From Gemmataceae bacterium (lineage in GTDB: Bacteria > Planctomycetota > Planctomycetia > Gemmatales > Gemmataceae), in the NCBI GenBank assembly GCA_022616435.1, contig JAKEET010000202.1, positions 1-44,971 of the forward strand: 44,971 nucleotides of DNA, written 5' to 3'. A program made the position numbers and the translations under genes. Positions 25,224-33,452 of the stretch are shown piece by piece; within the stretch, counting starts at the first letter, position 1, and each line of letters opens with the position of its first letter. The notes under the pieces are model-generated. The model did not search any database. It worked only from the letters and a program-made list of their open reading frames with translations, and was not told the DNA's origin.

Positions 25224-26069
25224 ATGGCATTGGGATCACATCTCGAAGCGCCTCCGCCGCCGGCGTCCCCGCCGCGGCCAACACACCGGTATCGCCTGCG
25301 CTTTCGCAAGGCCGGCAACCTGCGCCTGGTCAGTCACATCGACCTGATGCACGTCTTCGAGCGCATGCTGCGCCGCGCCCTGCTGCCGTTCGCCTCGACC
25401 CAAGGGTTCCATCCCAAGCCGTGCCTGGTGTTCGCGCAGGCCCTGGCGCTCGGCGTCGCCGGACTGAACGAGGTGGTCGATCTGGATCTGCTGGAAGCGG
25501 TCCCCGCGGACGACGTGTTGACGCGCTTGAATCAGCAAGCCCCGCCCGGTCTGGAGTTTCTCGACGTCCGCTCCGTGGACGGCCGACGCGCCCCGCAAGT
25601 TCGCCGCGCGTTCTATCGCTTGCCGCTCGTCGAGCCCATCGCCGGGCTGGCCGAACGCTGTGCTATCCTCCTGGCCCGCCAGCGCTGCGTCGTCGAACGC
25701 CTGCGGCCGCGGCGGCGTTGCCTCGACATCCGGCCGTTCATCGCCGACGTGCAGGCGGGCGCGCAAGCGGACGGCGCCGCCCTCACGATGGCGCTGTGGA
25801 TCACCCCCAACGGCGCCGCCCGCCCGGAGGAAATCGTCCACGCGCTGGGACTGGGGGCGCTCCTCGACCAGGGGGCCGTCCTGGAACGCACGCACCTGGA
25901 GCTGATGGACGAGCTGCCCGCGGACGAGCGCTGGCTTCCGGACATCCCGCGGCTTGCCGACGTCGAGGCCGCCCCTGAGGAAATCGTCGCCGCGGCCGGC
26001 GCGGCCCCGGAACCACCCGTCGCGATCGGCCAACCGCTGATCGAGACGCCGTTGTCTTTTGAAACATGA
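25224..26069 (+). CDS. TIGR03936/DUF2344 radical-SAM-associated protein
   Basis: A 281-residue protein. The DUF2344 hallmark is RYRLRFRKAGNLRLVSHIDLMHVFERMLRRA followed by STQGFHPKPCLVFAQALALG (about 25-85). In many bacteria this domain is fused to, or encoded beside, a radical SAM protein and near rng and rplU, suggesting a role in RNA or ribosome modification; the reaction is not established. No radical SAM gene is in the window. The ATG at 25224 is preferred because the upstream frame to 25080 lacks family similarity. The C-terminus is alanine- and proline-rich. The RNase E/G gene follows 95 bases later. Confidence 0.8.
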   Translation: MALGSHLEAPPPPASPPRPTHRYRLRFRKAGNLRLVSHIDLMHVFERMLRRALLPFASTQGFHPKPCLVFAQALALGVAGLNEVVDLDLLEAVPADDVLTRLNQQAPPGLEFLDVRSVDGRRAPQVRRAFYRLPLVEPIAGLAERCAILLARQRCVVERLRPRRRCLDIRPFIADVQAGAQADGAALTMALWITPNGAARPEEIVHALGLGALLDQGAVLERTHLELMDELPADERWLPDIPRLADVEAAPEEIVAAAGAAPEPPVAIGQPLIETPLSFET

Positions 26070-26164
26070 TTTGGCGTGGGGCAAGATTCCGAACGTGTCC
26101 CGCGAAGTCCGGGCGCGTCGGCGACGTGCCCCCATACATCCCACACGGTCAAGAAAGGTTTTGC

Positions 26165-28942
26165 ATGAAGAAGGAAATGCTCATCAACGTCCTCCAGCCC
26201 GAGGAAATCCGGATTGCGATTGTGGAGGACGGCGTCCTCGAAGAGCTGTACGTCGAGCGCTCCAGCCACGAAAGCTACGTCGGCAACATCTACAAGGGCC
26301 GCATCGTCAATATCGAGCCGAGCATCCAGGCCGCCTTCGTCGATTTCGGCGTCGGCCGCAACGGTTTCCTGCACGTTTCCGACGTGGAGCCGGCGTACTA
26401 CCGCCACTTGGCCGGCTATCAGGACGACGACCGCGGCGGTCGCCGCACGCCGCGCGACCGCCATCGCGCCGGCGGCGGCCGCTCCGAAAGCCGCGGCCGC
26501 TCCGATGGCCGCCGCCGCCCCGAGGGACGCGGCCGGCGCTCGCGGCCGATGCGCGACGATGTGCCGCCGTTGCCGGAGGAACTGCTCGACGATCTCCACG
26601 AGGCGCCTCTGGAAGCGCCGCACCACGCGCCGCACGACGAAGGCGCGCCGCCGGCCGAGGCTTTCGGCGAGCCGCCGGCCGCGGACGATGCCTTGCCGGA
26701 TCGGCAAGCGGCCGATGCTTGGGACGAAGCCGCGGAGGATTCCGAGGCGCTCGATGCACTGTCGTCGCCGGCGGATGAGCTGGCCAACGACGATGCTGCC
26801 GCAGCCGATGATCTTTCCGGCCGCGGCGAAGGCCTCGCCACGGCGGAGGACGAGCCGGGGGCGGAACCTGCCGAAGAACCGCGCCGGCGCGGCCGCCGCC
26901 GCCGCGGCAATCGCTCGCGCCGTCCCCGCAACGGCGCCGAGCCGGGCCACGAGTCCACTTCGGAAGCCGGCGCCGAGGCCGGTCCGGCGCCAGCGCAGGC
27001 GCCGCGCGATGCGGCGCCGCCACGTGAGGATGAACCGCTGCGGCCCCTGGACGATGAACGTCCGCGGCTGATGGACTCCGCCGAGCGGCGGACCGAGGAA
27101 ACCGACGAGCCGGCCGAACCGGTTGAATCCAGTTCGACGTTGCGCGACGAGGACTTGAGTTTTTCGATGGCGCCGGCGCCAGCGCATGCGCCGGCGCACG
27201 CGGCGTCCCCAGTTCCAGCGTCGCAGGTTCGCCGCGACGAGCCGGCGCCGGTAGCGCCGCCCCGGCGGGAGCCGGAGCCGCCCGTTTCCGAAGGCCAGCT
27301 CCCCGAGGCGATGCCGCTGGCGGACATCGAACATATGCCGCTGTCCGAGGAGCGCACGCTGCCCGGGGAGCCGCTGCCGGCCGACGAGTTCGCGCCGACG
27401 GCCGACGAGGTGCCGGCGCCGGCCGACGAAGGGGACGAATACCCGGTGTACGAGGAATACGCGCCGCGCGACGAGGCGCCGCGCGAAGAACCGCGCCGTG
27501 ACCGCCGCGATGACCGCCGCGACGAGCGCCGCGACAACCGCCGCGACAACCGCCGCGACGGCGGCCGCGATGCCGGCCGCGGCGGGCCGCGCCGCGGGCC
27601 CGGTGGCCGGCCCGGCTTTGGACGCCCCAAGCCGCCCATCCAGGAAATCTTCCGGCGCGGCCAGGAAGTGCTCGTCCAGGTCATCAAGGAAGGCATCGGC
27701 ACCAAGGGCCCGACCCTCTCCACCTACATCAGCATCGCCGGCCGGTATCTGGTGCTCATGCCCGGCCTCAATCGCATCGGCGTCTCCCGCAAGATCGAGG
27801 ACGACGAGGCCCGCCGCCGCCTGCGCGACATCATGCACGAGCTGCATCCGCCGCGCGGCATCGGTTTCATCATTCGCACCGCCGGCATCGACCGCAACCG
27901 CAAGGAATTGCAGCGCGACCTCGTCTATCTCGCCAAGCTGTGGCAGGTGGTCGTCCGTCGCATCAAGAAACTCAAGGCGCCGGCCGACATCTACCAGGAA
28001 AGCGACATGGTCACGCGGACCATTCGCGACATCTTCACCAACGACATCGACACGATCTGGGTGGACGAGAAGGCCGCCTACGAGCACGCCAAGGAGTTCC
28101 TGCAGATCGTGATGCCGCGCTTCGCCGAGCGCATCAAGCTCTACGAGGAGCACGAGCCGATGTTCCACAAGTACGGCATCGAGCAGGAGATCACCCGCAT
28201 CCAGCAACGGCATGTGCCGCTGCCGGCGGGGGGCTCGATCGTCATCGATCAGACCGAGGCGCTGGTGGCCATCGACGTCAACAGCGGCAATTTCCGGGCC
28301 GACAACAGCGCCGAGGAAACCGCCTACCGCATGAACCTGCAGGCCGCCAAGGAGATCGCCCGGCAACTGCGGCTCCGCGACCTGGGCGGCGTCATTGTCA
28401 ACGACTTCATCGACATGCGCGAGGAGCGGCATCGCCGCGGCGTCGAGCGCGCCCTGCGCGAGGCCATGGAGCGCGACCGGGCCCGCACCAAGATCCTGCG
28501 CATGTCGCAGTTCGGCATCATCGAGATGACCCGGCAGCGCATCCGGCCGTCGCTGAAGCGCAGCGTCTACCAGGAATGCCCGCACTGCGCCGGCACCGGC
28601 CACGTCAAGACCTGCGAGAGCATGTCGATCGAGGTGATGCGGCTCTTGCAGCTTGCCGCCCACCGCGAATACATTTCGCGGCTCGACGTGAGCGTGCAGG
28701 ACGAGGTGGCCCACTACCTGCTCAACCGCAAGCGCCAGGACATCGCCAAGCTGGAGGAAACCAGCGGCAAGCAAATCCAGGTGCGCGGCCGGCTAAACGT
28801 CGCGCCGGAGTTCCTCGAGCTGGTGAGCTTCGATAACAATGGCAATGAAGTCAAGTTCCTGCCCTACGACGAGCCGGCGCCGCCGCGCCCGACCCGCCGC
28901 CGCGAAGGCCGGGGCCGCCGGGGCCGCGACGAGGATCGGTGA
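26165..28942 (+). CDS. rng: Ribonuclease E/G with a very large insertion in the S1 domain
   Basis: A 925-residue endoribonuclease. The S1 domain begins normally (SYVGNIYKGRIVNIEPSIQAAFVDFG) and is interrupted at about residue 85 by roughly 400 residues rich in D, E, R, P and A. It resumes at about 485 (KPPIQEIFRRGQEVLVQVIKEG). The catalytic acids are D704 in AIDVNSG and D747 in NDFIDM, and the zinc-link cysteines are C805 and C808 in CPHCAGTG. The spacings 704-747 and 747-805 equal those of E. coli RNase E (303-346-404), so the core is intact. The C-terminal scaffold of RNase E is absent. An AAAGG site precedes the ATG at 26165. Confidence 0.9.
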   Translation: MKKEMLINVLQPEEIRIAIVEDGVLEELYVERSSHESYVGNIYKGRIVNIEPSIQAAFVDFGVGRNGFLHVSDVEPAYYRHLAGYQDDDRGGRRTPRDRHRAGGGRSESRGRSDGRRRPEGRGRRSRPMRDDVPPLPEELLDDLHEAPLEAPHHAPHDEGAPPAEAFGEPPAADDALPDRQAADAWDEAAEDSEALDALSSPADELANDDAAAADDLSGRGEGLATAEDEPGAEPAEEPRRRGRRRRGNRSRRPRNGAEPGHESTSEAGAEAGPAPAQAPRDAAPPREDEPLRPLDDERPRLMDSAERRTEETDEPAEPVESSSTLRDEDLSFSMAPAPAHAPAHAASPVPASQVRRDEPAPVAPPRREPEPPVSEGQLPEAMPLADIEHMPLSEERTLPGEPLPADEFAPTADEVPAPADEGDEYPVYEEYAPRDEAPREEPRRDRRDDRRDERRDNRRDNRRDGGRDAGRGGPRRGPGGRPGFGRPKPPIQEIFRRGQEVLVQVIKEGIGTKGPTLSTYISIAGRYLVLMPGLNRIGVSRKIEDDEARRRLRDIMHELHPPRGIGFIIRTAGIDRNRKELQRDLVYLAKLWQVVVRRIKKLKAPADIYQESDMVTRTIRDIFTNDIDTIWVDEKAAYEHAKEFLQIVMPRFAERIKLYEEHEPMFHKYGIEQEITRIQQRHVPLPAGGSIVIDQTEALVAIDVNSGNFRADNSAEETAYRMNLQAAKEIARQLRLRDLGGVIVNDFIDMREERHRRGVERALREAMERDRARTKILRMSQFGIIEMTRQRIRPSLKRSVYQECPHCAGTGHVKTCESMSIEVMRLLQLAAHREYISRLDVSVQDEVAHYLLNRKRQDIAKLEETSGKQIQVRGRLNVAPEFLELVSFDNNGNEVKFLPYDEPAPPRPTRRREGRGRRGRDEDR

Positions 28943-28952
28943 GTGGTGCTTT

Positions 28953-29009
28953 GCCGCTTGCGGCTTAGCGTTCGGGAGAGGATGACGCGAACGCTAAGCC
29001 GCAAGCGGC
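28953..29009. repeat. Palindromic repeat family A, intergenic copy after the RNase gene
   Basis: A perfect 22-bp inverted repeat: the left arm at 28953-28974 starts GCCGCTTGCGGCTTAGCG, and the right arm is at 28988-29009, with a 13-base loop. It begins 11 bases after the RNase stop codon. The inner 18 bases of each arm are identical to the copy inside the cyclase gene at 10680-10735. Confidence 0.85.
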
Positions 29010-29107
29010 TGTCACGACTCACCACTGACCAAGCGCCAGCGGCACATTTCCATGCTATGCTTTCACGTCCAGCCAAATCCGCATCAACCAAGCAAGATCC
29101 TCCTGCC

Positions 29108-29455
29108 ATGAGCGAACCCACCGCCATCAAAGACCTGACCTGGGAAGGCAGCGTGCCCGGCAACGGATCCGCCGCGGCCGACACACTCGAGGAAATCAAG
29201 CAGTGTTTGCGCGAGATTCGCGACCTGCAGAAGGCCCACTTCGAACGCTACCAGGAATTCACGTCCAAGATCATGGCCGACGAGCAAGCGCGGGCCCACC
29301 AGGCCCAGCAAGCCTACATCGATCAGCTCCGCTGCCAGGAAGAGATTCACAAGGCCGCGTTCCAGCGGCAGTTGATCACCTGGGCGGTCTGGGGAGCGAT
29401 CATCGTGTTCGGCATGGTCGGCATGTTCCTGCTCCAGCTCGTCGATTTCATGTAG
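29108..29455 (+). CDS. Small tail-anchored coiled-coil protein
   Basis: A 115-residue protein of no recognised family. Residues about 25-90 form a long helix with coiled-coil character (TLEEIKQCLREIRDLQKAHF and a later QAQQAYIDQL). The last 22 or so residues (TWAVWGAIIVFGMVGMFLLQLVDFM) are a single membrane anchor at the C-terminus. It probably faces the cytoplasm. The ATG at 29108 is chosen because the open frame upstream runs through a palindromic repeat. It converges with pxpB and overlaps it by 8 bases. Confidence 0.6.
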   Translation: MSEPTAIKDLTWEGSVPGNGSAAADTLEEIKQCLREIRDLQKAHFERYQEFTSKIMADEQARAHQAQQAYIDQLRCQEEIHKAAFQRQLITWAVWGAIIVFGMVGMFLLQLVDFM

Positions 29456-30125
29456 CCAATCGTTCACCGGCCATCCGTCGAAACGCGCCTTCGTCGATCC
29501 GCTGAAATCGGACCCGGTCCCCGGTGCGGATCGGAAAGTACTCGTCGGCGACGTTGACCAATTCCAGCGGCGTGCGCCCGACGATGTTCCAGCCGCCGGG
29601 CCGGGCCTCGGTGTAGATTCCCGTCTGCCGCCCGGTGAGGCCGACGCTGCCCGCTTCCACCTTCAGCCGCGGGGATTCCAGACGCGGCACGCCGGCCAGT
29701 TGCTCCGGCAGATACCCCAGGTAGGGAAAGCCGGGGCAAAAGCCGATCGCGTAGACCGTGTAGGTTGTTTCGCAGTGGATAGCGATCACGTCGTCGCGCG
29801 TCAGGCCGGTATGTCGCGTGATCCGGTCGAAGTCCATGCCTAGCTCATAACAGCAGGGAATCTGATGCAGCTTGCCGGCAGCGGCGTTGCGGCGGCTGGG
29901 CCAGTCGAGCGTCGCCAAAGCGTCCTTGGCGCCGCCGTAGTCGATGGCGTCGGGACGATAGAACACGGCGACGCTGGCGTAGGATTGCACGATGTCTTCA
30001 GCCCAGCCATAACGCTGTTCGCGCGCCGCGGTGGCGACGGCGAGGGCATCGGCCTCGTCGGCAGCCTGGATCAAGACCGCCTGATCGCCCAACGGGTTGA
30101 ATCGCAGGTTCGCCGCGGGAGTCAT
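29448..30125 (-). CDS. pxpB: 5-oxoprolinase subunit PxpB (KipI family)
   Basis: A 225-residue protein of the KipI/PxpB family. The signature GFCPGFPYLGYLP (about 128-140), the early PLGDQAVLIQ and RTPLELVNVADEYFPIRTGDRVRF near the C-terminus are clear. PxpB works with PxpC and PxpA to hydrolyse 5-oxoproline with ATP; in Bacillus its relative KipI inhibits KinA. No pxpA or pxpC is seen in this window, so the partners lie elsewhere or the role differs. Part of this gene (29715-29747) recurs as a near-identical fragment at 30474-30506. Confidence 0.9.
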   Translation of the reverse strand: MTPAANLRFNPLGDQAVLIQAADEADALAVATAAREQRYGWAEDIVQSYASVAVFYRPDAIDYGGAKDALATLDWPSRRNAAAGKLHQIPCCYELGMDFDRITRHTGLTRDDVIAIHCETTYTVYAIGFCPGFPYLGYLPEQLAGVPRLESPRLKVEAGSVGLTGRQTGIYTEARPGGWNIVGRTPLELVNVADEYFPIRTGDRVRFQRIDEGAFRRMAGERLAT

Positions 30126-30179
30126 GGGACCAGCGCCTTCAGCGCCTTCCGAAGAGGGGCAAGGACGACTTCGTTCTTT

Positions 30180-30185
30180 TATAAT
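30180..30185 (+). promoter_or_regulatory. Candidate -10 box before the truncated gene
   Basis: TATAAT matches the -10 consensus exactly, 29 bases before the ATG at 30215. No good -35 box is visible. Confidence 0.35.
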
Positions 30186-30214
30186 GGCCGAGGTAGATTC
30201 AGGAAGGATGCATC

Positions 30215-30442
30215 ATGCGGCTGACCGACGATGAGGTGAGGCGCTTCTACCGCATCTGGCAACCGCTGTTGATGTTTGTGAACCAAGAGCGGCGTTTGTT
30301 GCCGGACGTGGATGTCTGGGATGATGCTCATCCGTTGACGCCCGAGCGGGCCAAGGTGCTGCGCGACGCGCTATGGGCGGACGATGGTTTGCGAAACGCG
30401 TTTGTCGAACGAAACCCCGCCGGCTCCATCGAAGCAACATGA
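30215..30442 (+). pseudogene. Truncated hypothetical gene, N-terminal part only
   Basis: A 75-residue product beginning MRLTDDEVRRFYRIWQPLL and containing LRDALWADDGLRNAFVERNP. It resembles the N-terminal part of a longer planctomycete protein family in which the ENPA-type segment is followed by further domains; this recollection was not checked. Here the frame ends just after ERNPAGS, and what follows is a mosaic of repeats found elsewhere in the window. The promoter-like TATAAT and an AGGA site upstream are intact, so it was probably a functional gene that lost its 3' part. It may still be expressed as a short protein. Confidence 0.45.
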
Positions 30443-30506
30443 CTGCCCGGACGGATTGCTCGAAAGGCTGACCCCCCAGGTAGGGAAAGCCGGGGCCAGA
30501 GCCGAT
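30443..30506. repeat. Mosaic of two duplicated fragments
   Basis: Positions 30443-30463 (starting CTGCCCGGACGG) are identical over 21 bases to 35439-35459. Positions 30474-30506 match 29715-29747 within pxpB at 31 of 33 bases. Neither copy is coding here. They follow directly after the truncated gene. Confidence 0.8.
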
Positions 30507-30556
30507 TGTGGCAGGTTGGCCGACCGCCTGTCCATGGCTCTGACGGCAGACCGACG

Positions 30557-32539
30557 CTACGCGCGCCGCGCCCAGAACAGGCCGTGGGCCGGGGAGTACG
30601 GCGCGGTCTCCACGTCGAAGCCCTGTGCCGCCAGCAGATCGGCCAGCTCCCCCGGACCGCAGGATTGCCCTTGCCAGTCCATGTTGTGGTATTCACCGAC
30701 AATGTTGCGGCACAGCCCGAGGCGGCGGGCGTTGAACAAGATGGGCCATTCGGCGAGCTCGCAATCGAGTTTCAAGTAGTCGATTCGTCGTCCACCGTGC
30801 TCGCTGGCTTCCCAGAGGATGTCATCGAGCGGAACCGCATCGATGTCGTCGCCGCCGGCATGGACGGTCCCCATGCCGGTATTGCCGGCGTGCGGGGTGA
30901 ACCCCAATCGGCCGTGGTGCGACCAGATAGCCTGCCGGCGCACCTGGGCCCGAGGCCCGAACAGCGCCAGGTTCTTGCGGCAGAGCTGGTAATTGTCCGG
31001 ATCAGGCTCGAAGGCCCAAACCCGGCCGGCGCCGCGGCACAGGGCAAGAAACGAGAACGTGCCGATATGAGCGCCCACGTCGACGACGACGGCGTCCTTG
31101 GGAACCCTATCGGGCAAGCGGTACGCGTTGTTCACGACGACTTCGCGGTGTATTTCCTCATCGGCGCCGTCGGGGCGATACCACGGCGGTCGGGCGTTGA
31201 GGCGGTCGAGGAACTCGCGGTAGAAGGCGAACGCTTCACGCTCGCCGGGGAAGGTCGCCTGAAAACACGGCCAATCGTCGGCGAGGTAATGGTGATGCAG
31301 GAAATCCTCGGTCGCGGAGCTATCCCGCATCGACAAGAACGGTAGGCGGAACTTGTCCACGGTTCGATGGGCCAGAAGCGGCGTCTTGTTGTCCGGGCCA
31401 TAGGCGACAATGCCGACCTTGTCGAAGCTGCTGGCCTGGGCGCACATCCGATAGGGAAGCCGCAGCGCCTGCCAGGCGCCGCGGAGCACGTCTTGATCGC
31501 CGAAACCGTGGTGGTACGCGAAATCAGCGCGCTCATTCCACCATTGGGCGAGCACCAGGCCCGGCCAGCTGGATTGCTTGGTCAGCAGGAACTGGCCGCC
31601 TTGCAGGGACACGATCGGTTGGCGGTCGCCGGCAAAGACATCGGGCCGGAAGCGCTGAGCCAACCCGGGAAGATCGGGCCAGAACAGGGCGCCGTGCGTG
31701 TTGAGATCGAAGATGGGCGTCAAGTCCCCGGCCGGATAGCAATCGCTGTCGAGATAGAGGACTTCCTCGAAGGAGGAATGCAGCACGGCGTAGAACTTGT
31801 TGGCCCAGCCGCCGCGAATGCGCGGGGCGCCGTGCGCGTCCATGTGCTCATCGAGATCCAGGCAGCGGACGCCGTACGGCTCGAGCCAGTGGGCGTAGAT
31901 CGGCTCGGACTGGGCGTGATGCCACACTTCAATGGGCAGGCGGCAGCCGTGGTGGCGGATCATGCGGACCGTGACGTAGACGCCGGGGAAGAACACGCCG
32001 CCGCCCAGGATGACGATGCCGCGGCCCTGATACTTGCCCCGCGGATAGGGCGGCAGATTGGCGATATACTCGGCGACGAGCCGCCGGTGCCCATCGACGG
32101 TCGTCCCCCACCACGGCCAGTCGTCCGGCCACGACCGCCGCGGCCCGCGCAGCGCCTCGATCATGGCATCGAGCGAGTTGGCGGGATCGTCCATGGTTTC
32201 CGGCGCCGTATCGCGCGGCCGATAGTCCGGACAGACGGCGCAGCAGGCAATGCCGTCGCGCCAGCGGCTGACGGTGCATTCGCCGTGGCGGCCGCAGGAA
32301 TAGAGGTCCACCTCGATGCGGCCGTCCTCCAGGTTGAGCTGTTCGCGTCGTTGGAGAGTGCCGCGCGAAATGCAGAAGGGGCGCAGTGCGTCGATCGGCG
32401 GCTCGACCAGGTCCGGAAAGGGGCAACCGGCGCAGATCGACTCCGGCACCGATTCGGCGAGGCGCAGCAGCGGCGAAACGCACTCGAACCGGCCGGACTC
32501 GGCCGCCGGCCGGCGATGGCGGCAGATGGGCAATTGCAT
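30557..32539 (-). CDS. Fusion: Cys-rich domain, glycosyltransferase and FkbM methyltransferase
   Basis: A 660-residue three-part protein. Residues 1-105 hold ten cysteines (C6, C20, C36, C39, C56, C82, C88, C99, C100, C103), suggesting a metal or Fe-S site. Residues about 170-420 look like a GT71/mannosyltransferase-type domain: IVILGGGVFFPGVYVTVRMIRH, LPIEVWH and the DxD motif D264-S-D266 in YLDSDCYP. Residues about 480-655 form an FkbM-type SAM methyltransferase, with VVDVGAHIG (485-493), the EPD acidic loop and LDCELAE (591-597). It may add and then methylate a sugar on a glycan; this is inferred. It starts one base after the preceding stop codon, in one operon with a kinase gene. Confidence 0.75.
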   Translation of the reverse strand: MQLPICRHRRPAAESGRFECVSPLLRLAESVPESICAGCPFPDLVEPPIDALRPFCISRGTLQRREQLNLEDGRIEVDLYSCGRHGECTVSRWRDGIACCAVCPDYRPRDTAPETMDDPANSLDAMIEALRGPRRSWPDDWPWWGTTVDGHRRLVAEYIANLPPYPRGKYQGRGIVILGGGVFFPGVYVTVRMIRHHGCRLPIEVWHHAQSEPIYAHWLEPYGVRCLDLDEHMDAHGAPRIRGGWANKFYAVLHSSFEEVLYLDSDCYPAGDLTPIFDLNTHGALFWPDLPGLAQRFRPDVFAGDRQPIVSLQGGQFLLTKQSSWPGLVLAQWWNERADFAYHHGFGDQDVLRGAWQALRLPYRMCAQASSFDKVGIVAYGPDNKTPLLAHRTVDKFRLPFLSMRDSSATEDFLHHHYLADDWPCFQATFPGEREAFAFYREFLDRLNARPPWYRPDGADEEIHREVVVNNAYRLPDRVPKDAVVVDVGAHIGTFSFLALCRGAGRVWAFEPDPDNYQLCRKNLALFGPRAQVRRQAIWSHHGRLGFTPHAGNTGMGTVHAGGDDIDAVPLDDILWEASEHGGRRIDYLKLDCELAEWPILFNARRLGLCRNIVGEYHNMDWQGQSCGPGELADLLAAQGFDVETAPYSPAHGLFWARRA

Positions 32540-32540
32540 G

Positions 32541-33452
32541 TCACGCGGGCTCGATGGTCAGTTCCCGGGGCATCTCGCAATAACCGGTGTCGGTGTTGAG
32601 CGTCATCGTGTTGGCCGCGTTCGCGTGCCACCGGCTTTCGTGGCAGCGGTACGAAATCCAGGTGCCCAGCTTCTGATCGGGGTGCTGCACGCAGTCGAGG
32701 TACCAGTTGCCGGAAACCGGGCAAAGTTGCAGCCGCCACCAGGCGTGTTGATCGGGCCGGGCGAACGACTGCGGCGCCGGCGCCAACCAGCGGCGAATGT
32801 GCGGCTGCCGGTCGTCCAGCTCGACGATCCAGACGGTGTTCAGGACGCCGCAATTGGTGCACGTGCGATCGCGAACGCCGCTCAACGTGAACTTCCAGCG
32901 GTGCGCCATGACCGCCGGCCGTGCCCGCGTCCGAGTCACGGCGCCGACGAAGTAATACGGGCCGCCCGCCGGGCATTCGGTGGTGGTGGATTCCTGGGCG
33001 CGAAAATCGACCGTATTGGAAGCATAATTCTGGTCGCCGTAGTGGGCCCAGACCTTCAGCGTCAGATCGACGCCGACGTTGGGGATCTCGATTTCCGGGT
33101 TGCCGTTCCGGCCGAACTCCCAGTTGCCGTTGCCGTCCGGTTGGACCCAATTGGTGCCGTTCGGCGGAGTTGGATCGAGGGTCTGCGCCGCCAGATAGCA
33201 TTTCGCGAACACCTGGTCGGCGACGTCGTCGCCGGATTTCGCGCCCGTGCCGTGGGCGCAGATGAAGTACTTGGCGTCGACAGGGCGGGCCTTGCGGGTC
33301 TGGTTGGCCGGAGGCTCATTGATCAACGGTGCGGTTCGTTCATGCTCCGCGCCGAACCGCGCGGCCGGAGTTTGCACGCGCACGCCGTGCGTCCCCTGCG
33401 GCACGATCACTTCCAGGCGGACCACGACGTTGTTGGATTGCTCTGGCGACAT
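32541..33452 (-). CDS. Unknown beta-rich protein coupled to a membrane kinase
   Basis: A 303-residue protein that I do not recognise. It seems rich in beta strands and has no signal peptide. Its C-terminal half shows a pattern seen in planctomycete proteins of unknown role: WKFTLSGV, then CTNCGVLNTVWIVELD, later WWRLQLCPVSGNWYLDCV. The CTNC motif and further cysteines could bind metal. Its ATG overlaps the stop codon of the kinase gene by one base (TAATG at 33454-33450), with GGAGG upstream, so translation is coupled. It is followed one base later by the glycosyltransferase gene. A role with that enzyme or as kinase substrate is possible but unsupported. Confidence 0.5.
   Translation of the reverse strand: MSPEQSNNVVVRLEVIVPQGTHGVRVQTPAARFGAEHERTAPLINEPPANQTRKARPVDAKYFICAHGTGAKSGDDVADQVFAKCYLAAQTLDPTPPNGTNWVQPDGNGNWEFGRNGNPEIEIPNVGVDLTLKVWAHYGDQNYASNTVDFRAQESTTTECPAGGPYYFVGAVTRTRARPAVMAHRWKFTLSGVRDRTCTNCGVLNTVWIVELDDRQPHIRRWLAPAPQSFARPDQHAWWRLQLCPVSGNWYLDCVQHPDQKLGTWISYRCHESRWHANAANTMTLNTDTGYCEMPRELTIEPA

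Noticed and set aside
25613..28774. Minus-strand frame of more than 1000 codons opposite the RNase E/G gene
   Set aside because: Its product is V-, R- and A-rich with no recognisable domain, and the plus strand carries the complete RNase E/G core. The open frame comes from codon bias.
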